Assembly: GCA_021464245.1 (NCBI GenBank)
Contig: JADCRB010000067.1
Location: forward strand, 4,502,974-4,566,973
Direction: 5' to 3'
Source of the DNA: Carallia brachiata
Taxonomy: Eukaryota > Streptophyta > Magnoliopsida > Malpighiales > Rhizophoraceae
Length of the DNA: 64,000 nt
This document shows, in pieces, positions 1 to 13,650 of the stretch. The notes below the pieces were generated by a model. The model was not told where the DNA came from and did not search any database. It saw only the letters and a list, made by a program, of their open reading frames with translations. The translations under genes were made by a program, and so were the position numbers. Each line of letters begins with the position of its first letter. The stretch's first letter is position 1.

Positions 1-94
1 AAGTGAGTAAATAGAATTTCATACTTAATCTAATCAACCTTAATTAACCAAAACAAAAAAGGGGTTTGGACGCAGAAGCTTTTAACCTTGCATA

Positions 95-664
95 GGGTAA
101 GGGATATGGTAATAATGAGTCCTAAATTTTTGGAAACTTTTACAATTGAGTCTTAAATTTTCTTAAAATTGTCAAATTAGTCTTAAACCTTTAATTTTCA
201 TTTCATATGAATCAATTTTTTGGCATGAATTCATCAAACCAGTAGCTACGTAGTTTGATTTAATTGAAGTAGTATAAAAAACAATTATTAAATATATCTT
301 AAAAATATAAAAATATGTCTATGTGCATGTTTTACTAAGTTCTTTTTTTCTCTCACATATAAAAGGCAAAAATCATAAAATCTCATAGTAAAAATTTATG
401 ATTTTTGCCTTTATATGTTAGAAAAAGAAAAAAAAATTCAATAAAATACGTACATACATGTATTTATGTATTTTTAGGATATATTTACATATGTTTTTAT
501 ACAATTTTGTTTAAGTCAAATTATATTTCTACCAATTTGATTAATCCCTGTCTAAAAAAAGATTGATGTGTAATGAAAATTAAATATTTAGAACTGATTT
601 AAAAATTTTAAAAAGTTTAGAACTCAATTGTAAATTTTTCAAATGTTATTTATCACTTATCCCC
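95..664. mobile_element. Fold-back MITE-like element in CYP714 intron 1 (copy A)
   Basis: The two halves are inverted copies of one another. The left arm contains TTTACAATTGAGTCTTAAA and CTTTAATTTTCATT; the right arm, read in reverse complement, contains TTTACAATTGAGTTCTAAA and ATTTAATTTTCATT. The ends read GGGTAAGGGATA on the left and GGGGATAAGTGAT in reverse complement on the right. A tighter hairpin sits at the centre (AAAGGCAAAAATCATAAA at 362-379 against TTTATGATTTTTGCCTTT). No coding capacity is visible, so this is a non-autonomous element; the superfamily is not determined. It lies just downstream of the exon 1 splice donor. Confidence 0.7.
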
Positions 665-779
665 ACAGCACAGAGTAAATGATTGATCAAATTCTACTGA
701 CTTGATTGTCAAATAATTGAAGGGCCAAGTGCAATTTAATTACTATACTTTAAAGAAAAGAAGAAGGGCTTGTGATTAC

Positions 780-1095
780 CATATTCATTTATCCTGCGAT
801 AAAAGTCTGAGAAGATGGTGCGAGGCCAACCATGAAGAATTGCTGCGTCTTTTTCACCAGGAACTGAGCTTGCTTTGGCCGCTGATTGGGTTTGGATTAG
901 CCTTCTCATTTCAGGGATGTTTCCCAAGAGAAAAGAAGGAGAAGGGCCTCTAATCCCTTGCTTCTGAAGAATCGATCGAAGCCTCCTTGGCTTCACGAAG
1001 AAAGCAGTGTAGATGTATGCCAAAAACACAAAAACCCCACCAAAAAAGAGTGATCCAATAAGCTGTACGACCATCATAGCTAGATCTGCTTCCAC
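780..1095 (-). CDS. CYP714: CYP714-type cytochrome P450, exon 1 (copy A, partial)
   Basis: This is the first exon of a class II microsomal cytochrome P450. CYP714 enzymes of other plants are haem monooxygenases that oxidise gibberellins or related hormones. The exon encodes an N-terminal ER anchor (LIGSLFFGGVFVFLAYIY), a basic stop-transfer stretch, the proline hinge RGPSPSFLLGN and the family motif around GWPRTIFSDFYRRINEYG. It ends at 780 on a good donor (G|GTAATC, phase 1); later exons, including the haem-binding Cys, lie off the left edge. The usual start codon is GTG here (1093-1095) where copy B has ATG. The first in-frame ATGs are Met7 and Met8 (1077, 1074), which would still leave the anchor intact. 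No stop or frameshift is seen in this exon. The family call is firm, but whether the gene is functional cannot be judged. Confidence 0.8.
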
Positions 1096-3159
1096 TTCCC
1101 CAACTTGCTTGCCCCCTTTTGATTTCCTGTTCAGTTTCTGTTTTACAAGAAATTAGAGTGTACTTGTCCTACTCTCAGCCCTTGGTTTTTTTTGACATAA
1201 ATATGGGCAGAATCCATGCAAGTGAAATAGAATTGGGATGAAAAGGAATAATGTTCGTGGTTTGGAAGAGAGGAAAGAATGACTGAAAAATAGTGGGGCT
1301 CACGTAGGCCCCACCCAAAAGCAATTGTACGGAATAAGAGTTGACCCACCTTTTTCTGTTTATTTTAAAAAAAATATGTTAAATGTATTATGTACTCTTA
1401 TTTTATAATTTTTTTAATAATTTTTTTTAAAATAAAATTAATATTATAACGGATATATATATATATATAATTATTTTTTAATATAATATTTTTAACTTTT
1501 TTTTCTTACATTACATTATCTTAAATATAAAAAAATACAATATATTTTTCTCCTCCAACATTTATTCTTTTCATTTTTATTTTTTTCATATTTCTTTCCT
1601 TTCAATTTTTCTTTTGCCAAACAAAAGATTTCTTTTTTTTTCGAGCGAACAAAAGGTTAACTCTTATCGGCCCTGCCCATGTCACCCTCCACTTAAATGA
1701 AAAAAGAAAATATTATATAACAATATGCACCTATTATCATCTTCGATTTAACGAGGATTGAGGATCCTGTCTTAATCAACTACAAAGAAAAATCTGACAA
1801 ATTTCGTCATTTATTGATGGTCATCACGTAGATACCTATAAATAAATATCTAGAATACATTCAGTTAATTTAATAATATTAAATAATTTATTTTTTTATT
1901 TTTTAAAATTTAATAATTTTTTAATTTAATAATATAAATTATTATATTCTCATCATATTTATACTCACATAACTTTTTCTTTGTTGAACCTTCCCAACGA
2001 AGGCATTGTCAGCATGTCGCCTTCACGTGGCCATGATGACCCAAAAGCCCCAACAAGTGTTGGGTTTTCCTCCGTCATAATGCTACAAAAATTTCCACAT
2101 CTTTATTTTTTTTTATCAAAAAAAGGGTTTTTGAAAAAAAAAAAAACTCGCTAACGAAGAATTAATTGCCATGTAACACTAAAAATTTAAATATTTTTAT
2201 TATTATTTATTTCTTAATAAATAAAAATTAATATTAAAATATAATATTAAATTTTAAATTCAAATTACTATATTCGAATGTAAAAGAAATTTGCCCAAAT
2301 TCAAATATTTATGTTTCTTTTCTCCAAGTATTCTCCTTCCATTGTCATATGCAAAAGGTAGACCACTATAAATCATTTAATTAAGAATGTGATTAGTCCA
2401 AAAATGTTTTGGTGCCTCTCATGAACAGAACAAAAAACAAACAACAAAACTTCTTATCTATCGCCAAACTTCAAATGGCTAAAGCACCGCATAATAGTTG
2501 AAATAATTGAAAGTAATGACCTCTAATTTAAAGACTTGATATTCGAATTTTAAATTTCTCCCTCATTCTCTCTTATTTCTTGTTGCTGAATTATCAACTC
2601 CAAAAAAATCAAAAAAAAAAAAAACTTCAAATGAGTAAAAATGACACGACTGTTTCGCCCGTCTCAACTGAAGTTGATCTTGGAGTAAGTGGTGTAATGT
2701 GGCCTTGCCGTGGGCTTCAGGGGCTGTGGCCCTTGGATAATTTTATTATGGTGTAATAGCCTACCATAAGATAAAAAAAACATGTAACCTAAAAAATTTA
2801 AATACAATAAACACTAAAAAGAATTGACTTAAGAGATATACTATTGGTTAAAACTTATAATTTAGAGTTCATATTAAAGATTTCATGTTTTAATATTGGG
2901 AAGAAAAAATGTGAGATGTACTAGATTGGGAAGAGCTACTTTACAATATAATTTGCATTTATAACAGACATCCTAAATAGACCAAAAAATCACTAAAAAG
3001 AAATGATAAACTCTCTTGCATTTTAAGGGAAACTAGTTGAAACATTATACTGTGATCATTCAATTTTTTTTTTTAAAAGTGACTGTTTAAATTTTAATGT
3101 TGCTATATTTATACAGAATTCAAAAATCTATAGTCCAAGCTAATTAGCAGAAACCACTA

Positions 3160-3300
3160 AAGGGATAGTTCAGTAGTAAATCGACTACATTTTATACTGA
3201 TGATTTAGGTTCGAATGCCCGCGCTTGCACTCTCTCTGTCAATCTCTCATACGTCATTTCTGAGCACTAAAACCACACTTTTAAAGAAAGTCTCCTGCCC
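3160..3300 (+). mobile_element. tRNA-derived SINE-like relic
   Basis: An internal RNA polymerase III promoter-like pair is visible. The A-box-like TAGTTCAGTAGT is at 3166-3177 and the B-box-like GGTTCGAATGCC is at 3209-3220, about 30 bases apart. The segment continues as pyrimidine-rich and then A-rich sequence. It does not fold as a complete tRNA, because the acceptor ends do not pair. Confidence 0.45.
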
Positions 3301-3544
3301 GGGTGGAATTATAAAATAAAACATAAAAAAAAATACATCTTAATAGTTCAATTTCTCTCAGACCAAGGAAAGATGATATTTGCAATTGACCTCCAAAACG
3401 AAAATCGCAAGTGAAAATAATGAAAAATTTCAGGGGCATTTTTATAATTTAATCCATGCGAAAATGGGAATGCGGAAGAAAATCCGACCCACGGTACCGA
3501 CTCGCTATACCCGGGCGCAACGAGAATAGCCGATTTTCAAGGTC

Positions 3545-3806
3545 ACCTTCAATAATATTTTAATCAATTAACTTATTATTGAAGGTAATCTTTAAACTGT
3601 GCGTTAATGATTTCAGGCTCGGTAATTATTATAATTAAATTAGAGAGTTACGTTTAAATGTAACAGTATTTAAGTGATATATTTACTCTTATAAAAATTG
3701 TTAAATGAGGTGTTCAAATTAAAATTATTCTGACATCGGCCTAAGATTTCGATGACCGATATATATGCGATAAATTTTTAAAAAAAAACAGGTAACCTTC
3801 AATAAT
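3545..3806. repeat. Inverted-repeat cluster (ACCTTCAATAAT)
   Basis: ACCTTCAATAAT at 3545-3556 pairs with ATTATTGAAGGT at 3575-3586 across an 18-base loop. The first sequence recurs at 3795-3806. The 3575-3806 interval is therefore also bounded by inverted copies, as in a small fold-back element of about 230 bp. Confidence 0.45.
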
Positions 3807-4429
3807 AACTTAATTAGCCTCTCTCAAATGCACGTAAGTTCTGCCATTGCGTTTATTTGCATTTTTTCACGTATTGTATATGTTGCTCTTAAGTTTCTTT
3901 AAATTGCATTTTTCAGCCGTGTATTTGTTCTTTCACCAGTTTTGGGTTCTCGGGGTTATTGAAAACTGAAAGAAATAAGTAGAAATAAATAAGGAGAAAC
4001 TGAAAGAAATAAAGAGACGAGTATGACAGAAAAAGATGAATGTTAATCTCACGGTATTCTTATTTTATTTATTTCTTTTTTTTAGTTTGAGACTGTCAGT
4101 ATTCAGTCTAATGAACTGACTAATCTGAACCGACTCAAACAAGATCTTGAAGGACGGCAAAAGTCTCCCAGCAGGTATTTAACGTTACTGCATTCCCAAA
4201 AACTCGAATCCGAAATCTCTAATTAAACAGTGACGAACTCCTACTATCGGCAGCAGCACCTACTGATTTTTATTTTTTATTTTTTTTGGTAAGCGAGGAA
4301 GACCGAAGCTTATACATATCAAAATTAACTAAATTTGGACTCCAATTACCTAGACCGATTGGTATGAGACGATCGAATCGTTCTAGATAATTGGACTCCA
4401 ATGGTGTCGTGCATCAACCGATAATGAAG

Positions 4430-6043
4430 TGCAATTATCTTGCTCTGATAGGCCCAAATTGGCCCACCCGTCGAGATAATGCTTGGCCCAGAAGTGGTGC
4501 AGTATCTTTAAACAGGTAAGAAGGCTTCCCGAGGCTCAAAGATGTGCATAGGCTTAATTCCTTGACAATGTCAATGTCCGTGGTGAACAGAATGGGTATG
4601 CTTCCACTTGAGCACATGAATCAGAATCCTTATCGACTCACCGAAGAAGGGGTTGGAAGAGTTTACAACCAACTAATTAAAATTTTTCAAATGTGCTAGT
4701 GCTGGCAAATGCTTCAAAGATGCAGTCATTATTCTCTCGAAGAAAGGCTACAATTACTGTGAGCAAACATATTAATATCGAATAACTCAACTGTATTTAT
4801 ATGCAAAATATATGTTTCCAATCCTAGCAGGAAAAGCAGGAAAATGGATTCTCAATTTAAACTCTAAAGTGAGTAAACCAAATTCCATACTTAATCTCAT
4901 CAACCTCAACTAACCAAGATAAAAAGGGGTTTGGACGTAAAAACTTTTAACCTTGAGCAGGGTAAGGGATAGGGTAACAATGAGTCTTAAATTTTTAGAA
5001 ATTTTTACAATTGAATTATAAACTTTTTGAAAATTTTAAATTAGTCTTCAACCTTTAATTTTTGTTCCATATGAGTCCTTTATAGGATAGGAACTCATCA
5101 AACCAATAGATACATAGTATAATTTAATTGAAATAGTATTGAAAAATAATCAAATATTTCTTTAAAATATAGAAATATGTCCACGTGCACGTTTCCCTAA
5201 TTTTCTTCTAACATACAAAAGGCAAAAGTCATAAATTCTCATAGTTGAAGGTTATGATTTTTGCATTTTATATGCCAGAGAAATAAAAAAATTCAAGAAA
5301 ATACGTATGTATACGTATTATGTACTTTTATAATATATTTAGATATGTTTTTTTTCTTACACTTTTGGTTCAGTCAAACTACATTTCTACCATATGACCA
5401 AATTCTGTCTTAAAAAGAATTGATATGGAATGAAAATTAAAGATTTAGGATTGATTTGAAAATTCTAAACCATTTAGAATTCAATCAGAAAATTCCTCAA
5501 AAGTTCTTTATCACTTATCCCCAAAGAGTAAATGATTGGTCAAATTCTATTGACTTGATTGTCAAACAATTTAAAGGCCAAGAGCGATTTACTTATTATA
5601 CTTACAAAAAAAATAGGAGGACTGAATGAGAATAACATAAGGTTATCAATAATAAAACAACGTGAAATATTTCTGTAACAACACTAATTTTTTTTATAAC
5701 AAAAAATAACGTTATAATTGTGATTTCCATATTCATTTATCCAGCGATAAAAGCATGAGAAGATGGTGCGAGGCCAACCATGAAGAATTGCTGCGTCTTT
5801 TTCACCTGGAACTGAGCTTGCTTTGGCCGTTGATTGGGTTTGGATTAGCCTTCTCATTTCAGGGATGTTTCCCAAGAGAAAAGAAGGAGAAGGGCCTCAA
5901 AGCCCTTGCTTCCGAAGAAACGATCGAAGCCTCTTTGGCTTTACAAAGAGAGCAGTGTAGATGTATGCCAAAAACACAAAAACCCCACCAAAAAAGAGTG
6001 ATCCAATAAGCTTTACTACCATCATAGCTAGATCTGTTTCCAT
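4430..6043 (-). pseudogene. CYP714: CYP714-type cytochrome P450 pseudogene (copy B)
   Basis: Exon 1 runs from the ATG at 6043 to about 5728. Exon 2 is recognisable at about 4617-4430 (TDIDIVKELSLC, LGKPSYLFKDTAPLLGQ, then WAYQSKIIA). Four lesions are visible. (1) An Arg codon, AGA in copy A, is TGA at 5897-5899. (2) The exon 1 donor reads GGAAATC instead of GGTAATC at 5728-5726. (3) Exon 2 carries a one-base deletion near 4481-4482, shifting the frame inside the Gly codon of a conserved GQ-G-I stretch. (4) Homology ends after KIIA, and all later exons, with the I-helix and haem-binding regions, are missing. The intron between the two exons carries the same fold-back element as copy A. The gene is certainly non-functional as a P450. 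Confidence 0.85.
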
Positions 6044-7712
6044 TTCCCCAACTTGCTTGCCTCCTTTTGATTTCCTGTTCAATTTCTGTTTTGCAAGAAA
6101 TTAGATTAGAGTATACTTATCGTCTTATCCTACTCTAAATTCTTAGTGGCCCTGCCCAAGTCACCTTCCACTCCTAAACTTTTTTAAATAAGAATAATAA
6201 TATATATTACGAATATTATATTATAAAATATTTTAAAATTTATAATTATAGAAAAAAAACATCCACCTCTTTCTTTTTCTAATTTAATAATATTAAAAAA
6301 TAGATAATTTTTTTGTAATTATAAATTTATAATGTTTTATAATACGATTTTCGTAATATATATTATTTATTTTTTAAATAAAAAATTTATATAATAACAA
6401 AATAATATGAATCATCATATAATTAATATTTTAAAAAATAAAAAATAAATAATTATTAAATATCATTATATTAATTATATGTTAATTTATTGTTACTTAA
6501 AATTAAAATATTAAAAAAAAGGAAAGTATATCTATCACCTTAAACTGAACGAGGATGGGAAGATTCTGTCTTATCAAAAAAACCAAAAAGAAAAATCTGA
6601 CAGATTCTGCATTTATTGAACCTTCCCAACAACAAAGACATTGTCAGCGTGTCACCTTCACCTGGCCATGATGGCACAATAGCCCCAACAACAGTTGGGT
6701 TTTCCTCCGTTCATGATGCTATAAAAATTTCCATCGCCCTTTTTGTATTCGATCATCCGTTTTTTTTCGGGGCCTTTCCTGTTTTTGAAGAAAAGACTTG
6801 CTATTGAGGAATTAATTGTCATATGGTACTAAAATAGCTAGTTGGATTCGATGCTTTTTTTTTTATATTGATTTAAATTTAAATTTTTTTATTATTTATT
6901 ATTTATTTATAATATTAAATTTCAAATTTATTATTATTACGATCAAACGTATAAAAAATTAACTCAAATTCAAACTACTATTGTTTTCTCATTAATGTTC
7001 TCCTCCCGTTTCCCATTGCAAAGGGTAGACCCACTGAGAATCATTTAATCAAGAATGTGATTAGTCCAGAAATGTTTTGGTACGTCTCGTCAACAAAACA
7101 AAAAACAAACAACAAATCCTCTTATCTACTGTCAACTTCAAATAGGTAGGATGACAAGACTGTTCTGCTAATCCACGCTGTAAAATTATCGATATCTTTA
7201 AGTGTGTCACTTTTTTAACTCAAAAAGAAAAAGGAAAACACTCATTTTGGTGCCCATGGGCTCTGAGCTTGTGCTCGGGTGGATTTGGAACAAGCAGGTT
7301 CGTCCAAAATTGGGCCTGATCCAAGAAACCCACAGAAGGCTTATAGCCAGTGAAACTGTAAAAAAAAAAAAAAGAAAAAAAGAACTGCTAAAAAAGAAAG
7401 TAACCCAAAAATTTTAAATAGAATAAACACTAAAAAAAATGACTTAGGAGATATACCATTGGTTAGAACTCAGAATTTAGAGTCTGTTAGAAATTATTTG
7501 AGAAGAGAAAGTCTGAGATGTATTAAAAAAGAAAAAATTACTTTATAATATAATTTATATTCGACTTTCTAAAAAAACAAAAAAATCACTAAAAAAAGAT
7601 GAACATCCGTCTCACATTTTTATCATAACTAATTGAAATATTATACTATAATTATTCTTTTTTATTCAAAAAAAAAGAGCCACTAGCCAAATTTTAATGA
7701 TGCTATTGTAGA
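4867..7712. repeat. Tandem duplication, unit B
   Basis: This is the second copy of the CYP714 exon 1/promoter segment that begins the window. The 5' flank (6050-7712) aligns with 1100-3115 in several blocks but has its own AT-rich insertion at about 6180-6530. Short open frames here, for example around 6616-6807, fall in the duplicated promoter block and have no counterpart kept open in unit A, so I do not call genes. Confidence 0.8.
4960..5522. mobile_element. Fold-back MITE-like element in CYP714 intron 1 (copy B)
   Basis: This is the same fold-back element as at 95-664, in the same intron position and orientation, with the central hairpin around 5217-5272 partly degraded. Being shared at the same place, it was inserted before the tandem duplication. 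Confidence 0.7.
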
Positions 7713-8278
7713 GAGAACTGGATGAAATGATAGTATTGAGTTATTTTTTTTTAATTTTTTAAAATTTAGATAAACTGATTAATAGAAAGAATAAGAAGTT
7801 GATAATTTAAACTTTTTATTTTATATCTACTGAAATATTACTGATGTCATTTAAATTATAAATTTACGATATAGTGTCGAGTTAATTTAGTCCAAAATAA
7901 ATTTTTAAAGAGAAAACAACGACAAAAATCTAGTGAAAAAGGAAGGCCAAAAACAGGGTAGGACAAGAAACCGAGAGAGAGAGAGAGAGAGAGCATAGTA
8001 GAATAGAAGAGATTGAGTCGCACATCTCTCCCACATAGGAATTAGGAAACCCTAGTTATTCACTTCTGGTCCTGTCTCCCATTCATTTCTTATCTGTCAA
8101 CTCTTCGGCATCGATTCTTCTCGCTTACGATTTTTCCCAACGAATCTCGGCCGTACGATCCCCCTTCTCTCTCTTTCTCACACTCACTTGATGCCGTGCA
8201 TCGATGTTGGCTCTCAAAGCGTGAAGCAGCAGCTTCGCTAAGAAAAGTCCGACGGTGCTGGTGAGAGGCGGCAAAATC
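7713..8278 (+). promoter_or_regulatory. Upstream region and 5' leader of the CK2 beta gene
   Basis: The gene-proximal part contains a (GA)n run at 7973-7993, the plant 5'-leader motif AAACCCTAG at 8047-8055 (telo-box type, frequent in growth and housekeeping genes) and a CT-rich leader around 8160-8190. No TATA box is obvious. The transcription start cannot be fixed from sequence alone. Confidence 0.45.
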
Positions 8279-10389
<2,111 letters not shown>

Positions 10390-12176
10390 GAGAGTTGCAA
10401 ATTTTCTCTTGTTTCAGATGTACCCTGTCGGCGGTTCCTACTTCACCATTTGCATGTGTTGAAGTACTCCAAGAATTGTAGTGAGGTCGCTGAAGTTCCA
10501 AAGAATTGTAGTGAGGTTCCTGAAGTGCCAAAAGGATTGCAGATTATCCTCTGATGAAAACATTGGATGAGATATGGGCTATCATTTAACCTATTTTTAA
10601 TTCTATTTGTGAATTTGACAAAGAGATTGCGAATTATTTTTTGTTTTTCTGGGTTGAGATTTGTTGTTACTGTTTTCCACTGGAAGCTAATCAATGTTTC
10701 CGTTCTTCTCTATTAACAATTATGCCTCATTATTCGTGTACCACGATGCTAGCTTCCTCAAAAGCTGCCCCTTCTCTGTCATATCTCTTGACTGCCGAAG
10801 ATTGTTTAAATTGGGGCTAAAAGTCACGATGTTTGTTATTCACTTACTTGACATTAACTCTTTAAACGCTAAAGGCTATTTCCCTTCTCCAATTAGCTGA
10901 GATTTGTCAAAAAGTTATATGTTCATTTGTTATCAAACTAGGGTCCCTTGTATCTAGCTTTCAGCTTTGGTGGCAGCAGTTGGATTAGGGCGTTGCGCGT
11001 TGGATGTGTAGCAAGGGAATGGGTAGAAAATAGAAAATCATTTTTTTTATCCTTTTGGTCCATTTAGAAATTCTTTAAACTGTTAACTATAATACAGATA
11101 GTTCTTTTTATTTTAACGAATCTCACACTCTTGTTCACAAAATTAGAATTTAAAATTTTTAAAATAAAAATTTTATAGTTTAAATATCAAGATTTCCTAA
11201 AAGAAAAAGAAAATGGTGAGGGTCTAACATGTCCTTTTATCTCTATCATCTCTTCTGTCTTTGTTTCTTTCAATTTCCACTCGATATGCCAAACACATTG
11301 GATGTGCCCTTCGGGGTCGCTTGTCGACCCAAGAGAAGAAAGGGTGTTAAAACCTTCAACCGTAATTATAATGTGGGGGTTAAAGTAAGTGGATTTCTGG
11401 TGCAGAATGAATGTCACTCTATTGCTGAGACTGAGACTTCTGTTCGCTCGACAAGGTAGCAAAAATGAAGCTGTTAGTGCCTTAGTGGGAATAAAAAGAG
11501 ATTGATTATGGATCATAAAAATGGGATAGAGAAGAGATAAAGATGGCGAGTGGATTGGGCTTACTTCGGCATTGTAGGAGAGATTTCAATAAGAAGATAA
11601 TTGGCCTGCCGAATACCAAAACAACAGATTAAACTTAGCTTCACATGGACTTTATTTCGGGTACATGGACAGATCTCAATAGGAAGAAGATTCAATAAGT
11701 CCAAGATACCTGGTTGAAATTTTTCGGTTGTGTATTTGAGTTAGAATGACTCTATTCTTTATTCTGACTATTTTTGTAACCCAAAAAATAAAAAAAAGGA
11801 AACACACAACATAGTCTACCAAAAAAGACAAAAAAAAAAAAGGGATTTCCAGATCAAACTCAATGTCATCTTTAAAGTTATCATGGTCAATTGGTCACTA
11901 ATTGATGCTACATAAAAATTGAAAGTCCAAAAAAAAAAAAAAAACAAAAAACAAATATTTGGTCAATGTGGGCAGAACAAATTCCTACCATAAAATTGGG
12001 GATTACAAAATTCACTTCACCTCACACCCTTAGTCCCTAACTCCCTATTACACCCAGTCCTCACATTTACTCCCTTGGTCTAATAATCTCACAAAAATTT
12101 TCAAGCCCAGTGATCCACTGATCCTAGTACACCCAAAAAGACAATAACGGATAGCAAGCCATAACGATCTTCACAA
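10390..12176. other. CKB 3' flank and intergenic sequence
   Basis: The first few hundred bases are the probable 3' UTR. A ~31-bp imperfect tandem duplication lies at about 10468-10532 (AAGAATTGTAGTGAGGT twice). The rest is AT-rich DNA with A-runs at 11830-11845 and 11930-11945. A 76-codon open frame at 11229-11459 has no family features I recognise, so I do not call it. Confidence 0.5.
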
Positions 12177-12207
12177 TCAAGATTTCAAAATTGACGCCAA
12201 TTCCTCT

Positions 12208-12856
12208 TCAACGTGCGCAATGGATTCTCGGTTTCTTGGGATCAACGGGAGGCTTAGGAGCATCCACCAACTCAACCATCCGGATTCGCTTTCTTGATTC
12301 TTGAATCTTCTTATATCCTTCTCGCAGCTTTCTCTCGCTGTCCTCAAGCCTCTTCTGAAACAACTCCTCCTCATCAGCCAACTTGGGGTGCTTAAAATTC
12401 TCTTCTCGAACGATTTTGTCCGCTGATTCTTGACCCCTTCTTGCTTGGTCAATTCCTCGGCATACGGTGGTGGTGCCTTTTCGGACAGCCACTGGTCGGA
12501 CGTTGTTCTTGGACTTATCAACTTTAAGCTTCTTGACGTTTACGGGGCAACTTGAGCCTTATAATCATTCGTCCCCTTTTTTCGACATTGTTTGTCGGAA
12601 TCTCGTTCTTGTCTTCTTTTGCACCAACGCTACTGGCCGTATAATTGCTTCCATCAGAACCCAGGAGAAGGGCCGAATCGTATTCATACAACTTCTTTGC
12701 CATCTGATTCCTGCGAGCTGCGAAATCTTTCGGCCATCTCGTGGCGGCGATGGTGATTGCACAGTCGATGACTTGGAAGAGATCGTCTCGGCTCTTCTGG
12801 AACAACAGGTCGTCCGTCGCCGCCGCTGCTACTTGCATTCTCGTTACAGTATCCAT
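12208..12856 (-). pseudogene. Intronless MED26/TFIIS-N-like sequence, frameshifted
   Basis: The reading starts at the ATG 12856-12854 and ends at the stop 12210-12208, about 215 codons with no introns. The N-terminal part (DDLFQVIDCAITIAATRWPKDF, RRNQMAKKLYE) resembles the opening helices of plant MED26/TFIIS N-domain proteins. The C-terminal part (ERKLREGYKKIQESRKRIRMVELVD) resembles the basic coiled C-terminus of the same proteins. The coherent protein passes through three frames. Shifts are needed near 12548-12555 (after RLKLPRK), near 12475-12482 (before APPPYAEELTKQ, at an A-run) and near 12420-12425 (before DKIVREENF). Absence of introns plus frameshifts suggests a retrocopy in decay; uncorrected indels in a real single-exon gene would look the same. 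The family assignment is tentative. The minus-strand sequence GTATATAAG at 13009-13017 could be a TATA box. Confidence 0.5.
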
Positions 12857-13138
12857 AAAACGCTTCGTTTTGAAGTCTGTAGAATAAGAAATCAGTAATC
12901 GGAGATATGGAATGGAGATATTCAGGCAAACCTTGGAAATCTCAAGACAAAAATCAGCCTAAAGGGTCAATGTGAAAAATAGATTTTCCAGGTGGTCCGG
13001 TTACAACCTTCTTATATACATAGTGCTGCTGCATTGTACAGAAAAAGAAATTCCTGTTCCACTAGGATGCCAAATGTCGAATTTCTTGCGAATTAGTATT
13101 TGAAAAAAAGGAAACGTCCCATGTTGAAATCAATATTT

Positions 13139-13650
13139 TAAGAACCGAATCGTTCACTAAATCAAAAAAGTTAGTAGTTAAAAATTCAATTAGTTTGACT
13201 GGTTAAACGGTAAAAATTGATATTTAATATTAAATATATAAAAATTAAATTTTTATATAACTTATATAATTAATAAAATATTATATTATATAAGAATAAA
13301 ATAAATATTTAAAATAAAATATATTTTAAAAATTGTATTAATATTTACATACATTAAGAATATTATAATTAATATATTTAAGAAAATATAATTTATAAAA
13401 TTTAATTAGAAAAATAATATTTATAAATAGTGGTTAAATATTAATTTTTTAGTTTTAAAAATTAAATTAAAAATTTTAATCAATTGAGGATTAAATTGAG
13501 ATAAAATTTTGAGTCAAATTATAATTTAAAATTTTTTAGTTTAAATTAAACCGGTTCAACCGGTCCAATTTTTTGTCGATAGTAAATTAGACTTAGGACT
13601 AGTAATCGATTTAACCGGTTGAACTGACCGATTTGATCTGATTCTAATTA
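13139..13650. repeat. Dispersed repeat (ACCGGTTCAACCGGT family), copy 1
   Basis: The interior is AT-rich and is bounded by palindromic CCGGTTCAACCGG-type motifs. The whole block matches, in reverse complement, the sequence at 29190-29828 (shared interior: TTGACTCAAAATTTTATCTC-like and AACATTAATACAATTTTTAAA-like stretches, with the same order of blocks). No coding capacity is visible. It is a non-autonomous repeat of undetermined class. Confidence 0.65.

Larger units (their letters stand above)
1..3115. repeat. Tandem duplication, unit A (CYP714 locus)
   Basis: This segment is repeated, diverged but clearly alignable, at 4867-7712. Matching landmarks in order are the opening AAGTGAGTAA stretch, the fold-back element, the P450 exon 1, a promoter-side block near 1981-2095 (TTGAACCTTCCCAAC...), a block at 2355-2460 (AAGAATGTGATTAGTCC) and a block at 2785-3110 (AATAAACACTAAAAA). 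The offset changes from about 4.87 kb at the left to about 4.60 kb at the right, so indels have accumulated since the duplication. The gene-free part, 1100-3115, is the 5' flank of copy A and is mostly AT-rich DNA with no convincing coding sequence. The left boundary lies outside the window. Confidence 0.85.
3116..4429. other. Gene-free spacer between the duplicated units
   Basis: No protein-coding exon is supported here. The stretch holds a tRNA-like SINE relic (3160-3300), a small inverted-repeat cluster (3545-3806), a short GC-richer patch around 3485-3535, and unidentified low-copy sequence at 4085-4215. Coding similarity to CYP714 exon 2 stops abruptly at its right border, so this is probably the point of truncation of the copy B pseudogene. 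Confidence 0.6.

Noticed and set aside
11229..11459. 76-codon ORF as a possible gene
   Set aside because: No recognised domain or splice context; overlapped by an equally long minus-strand ORF.
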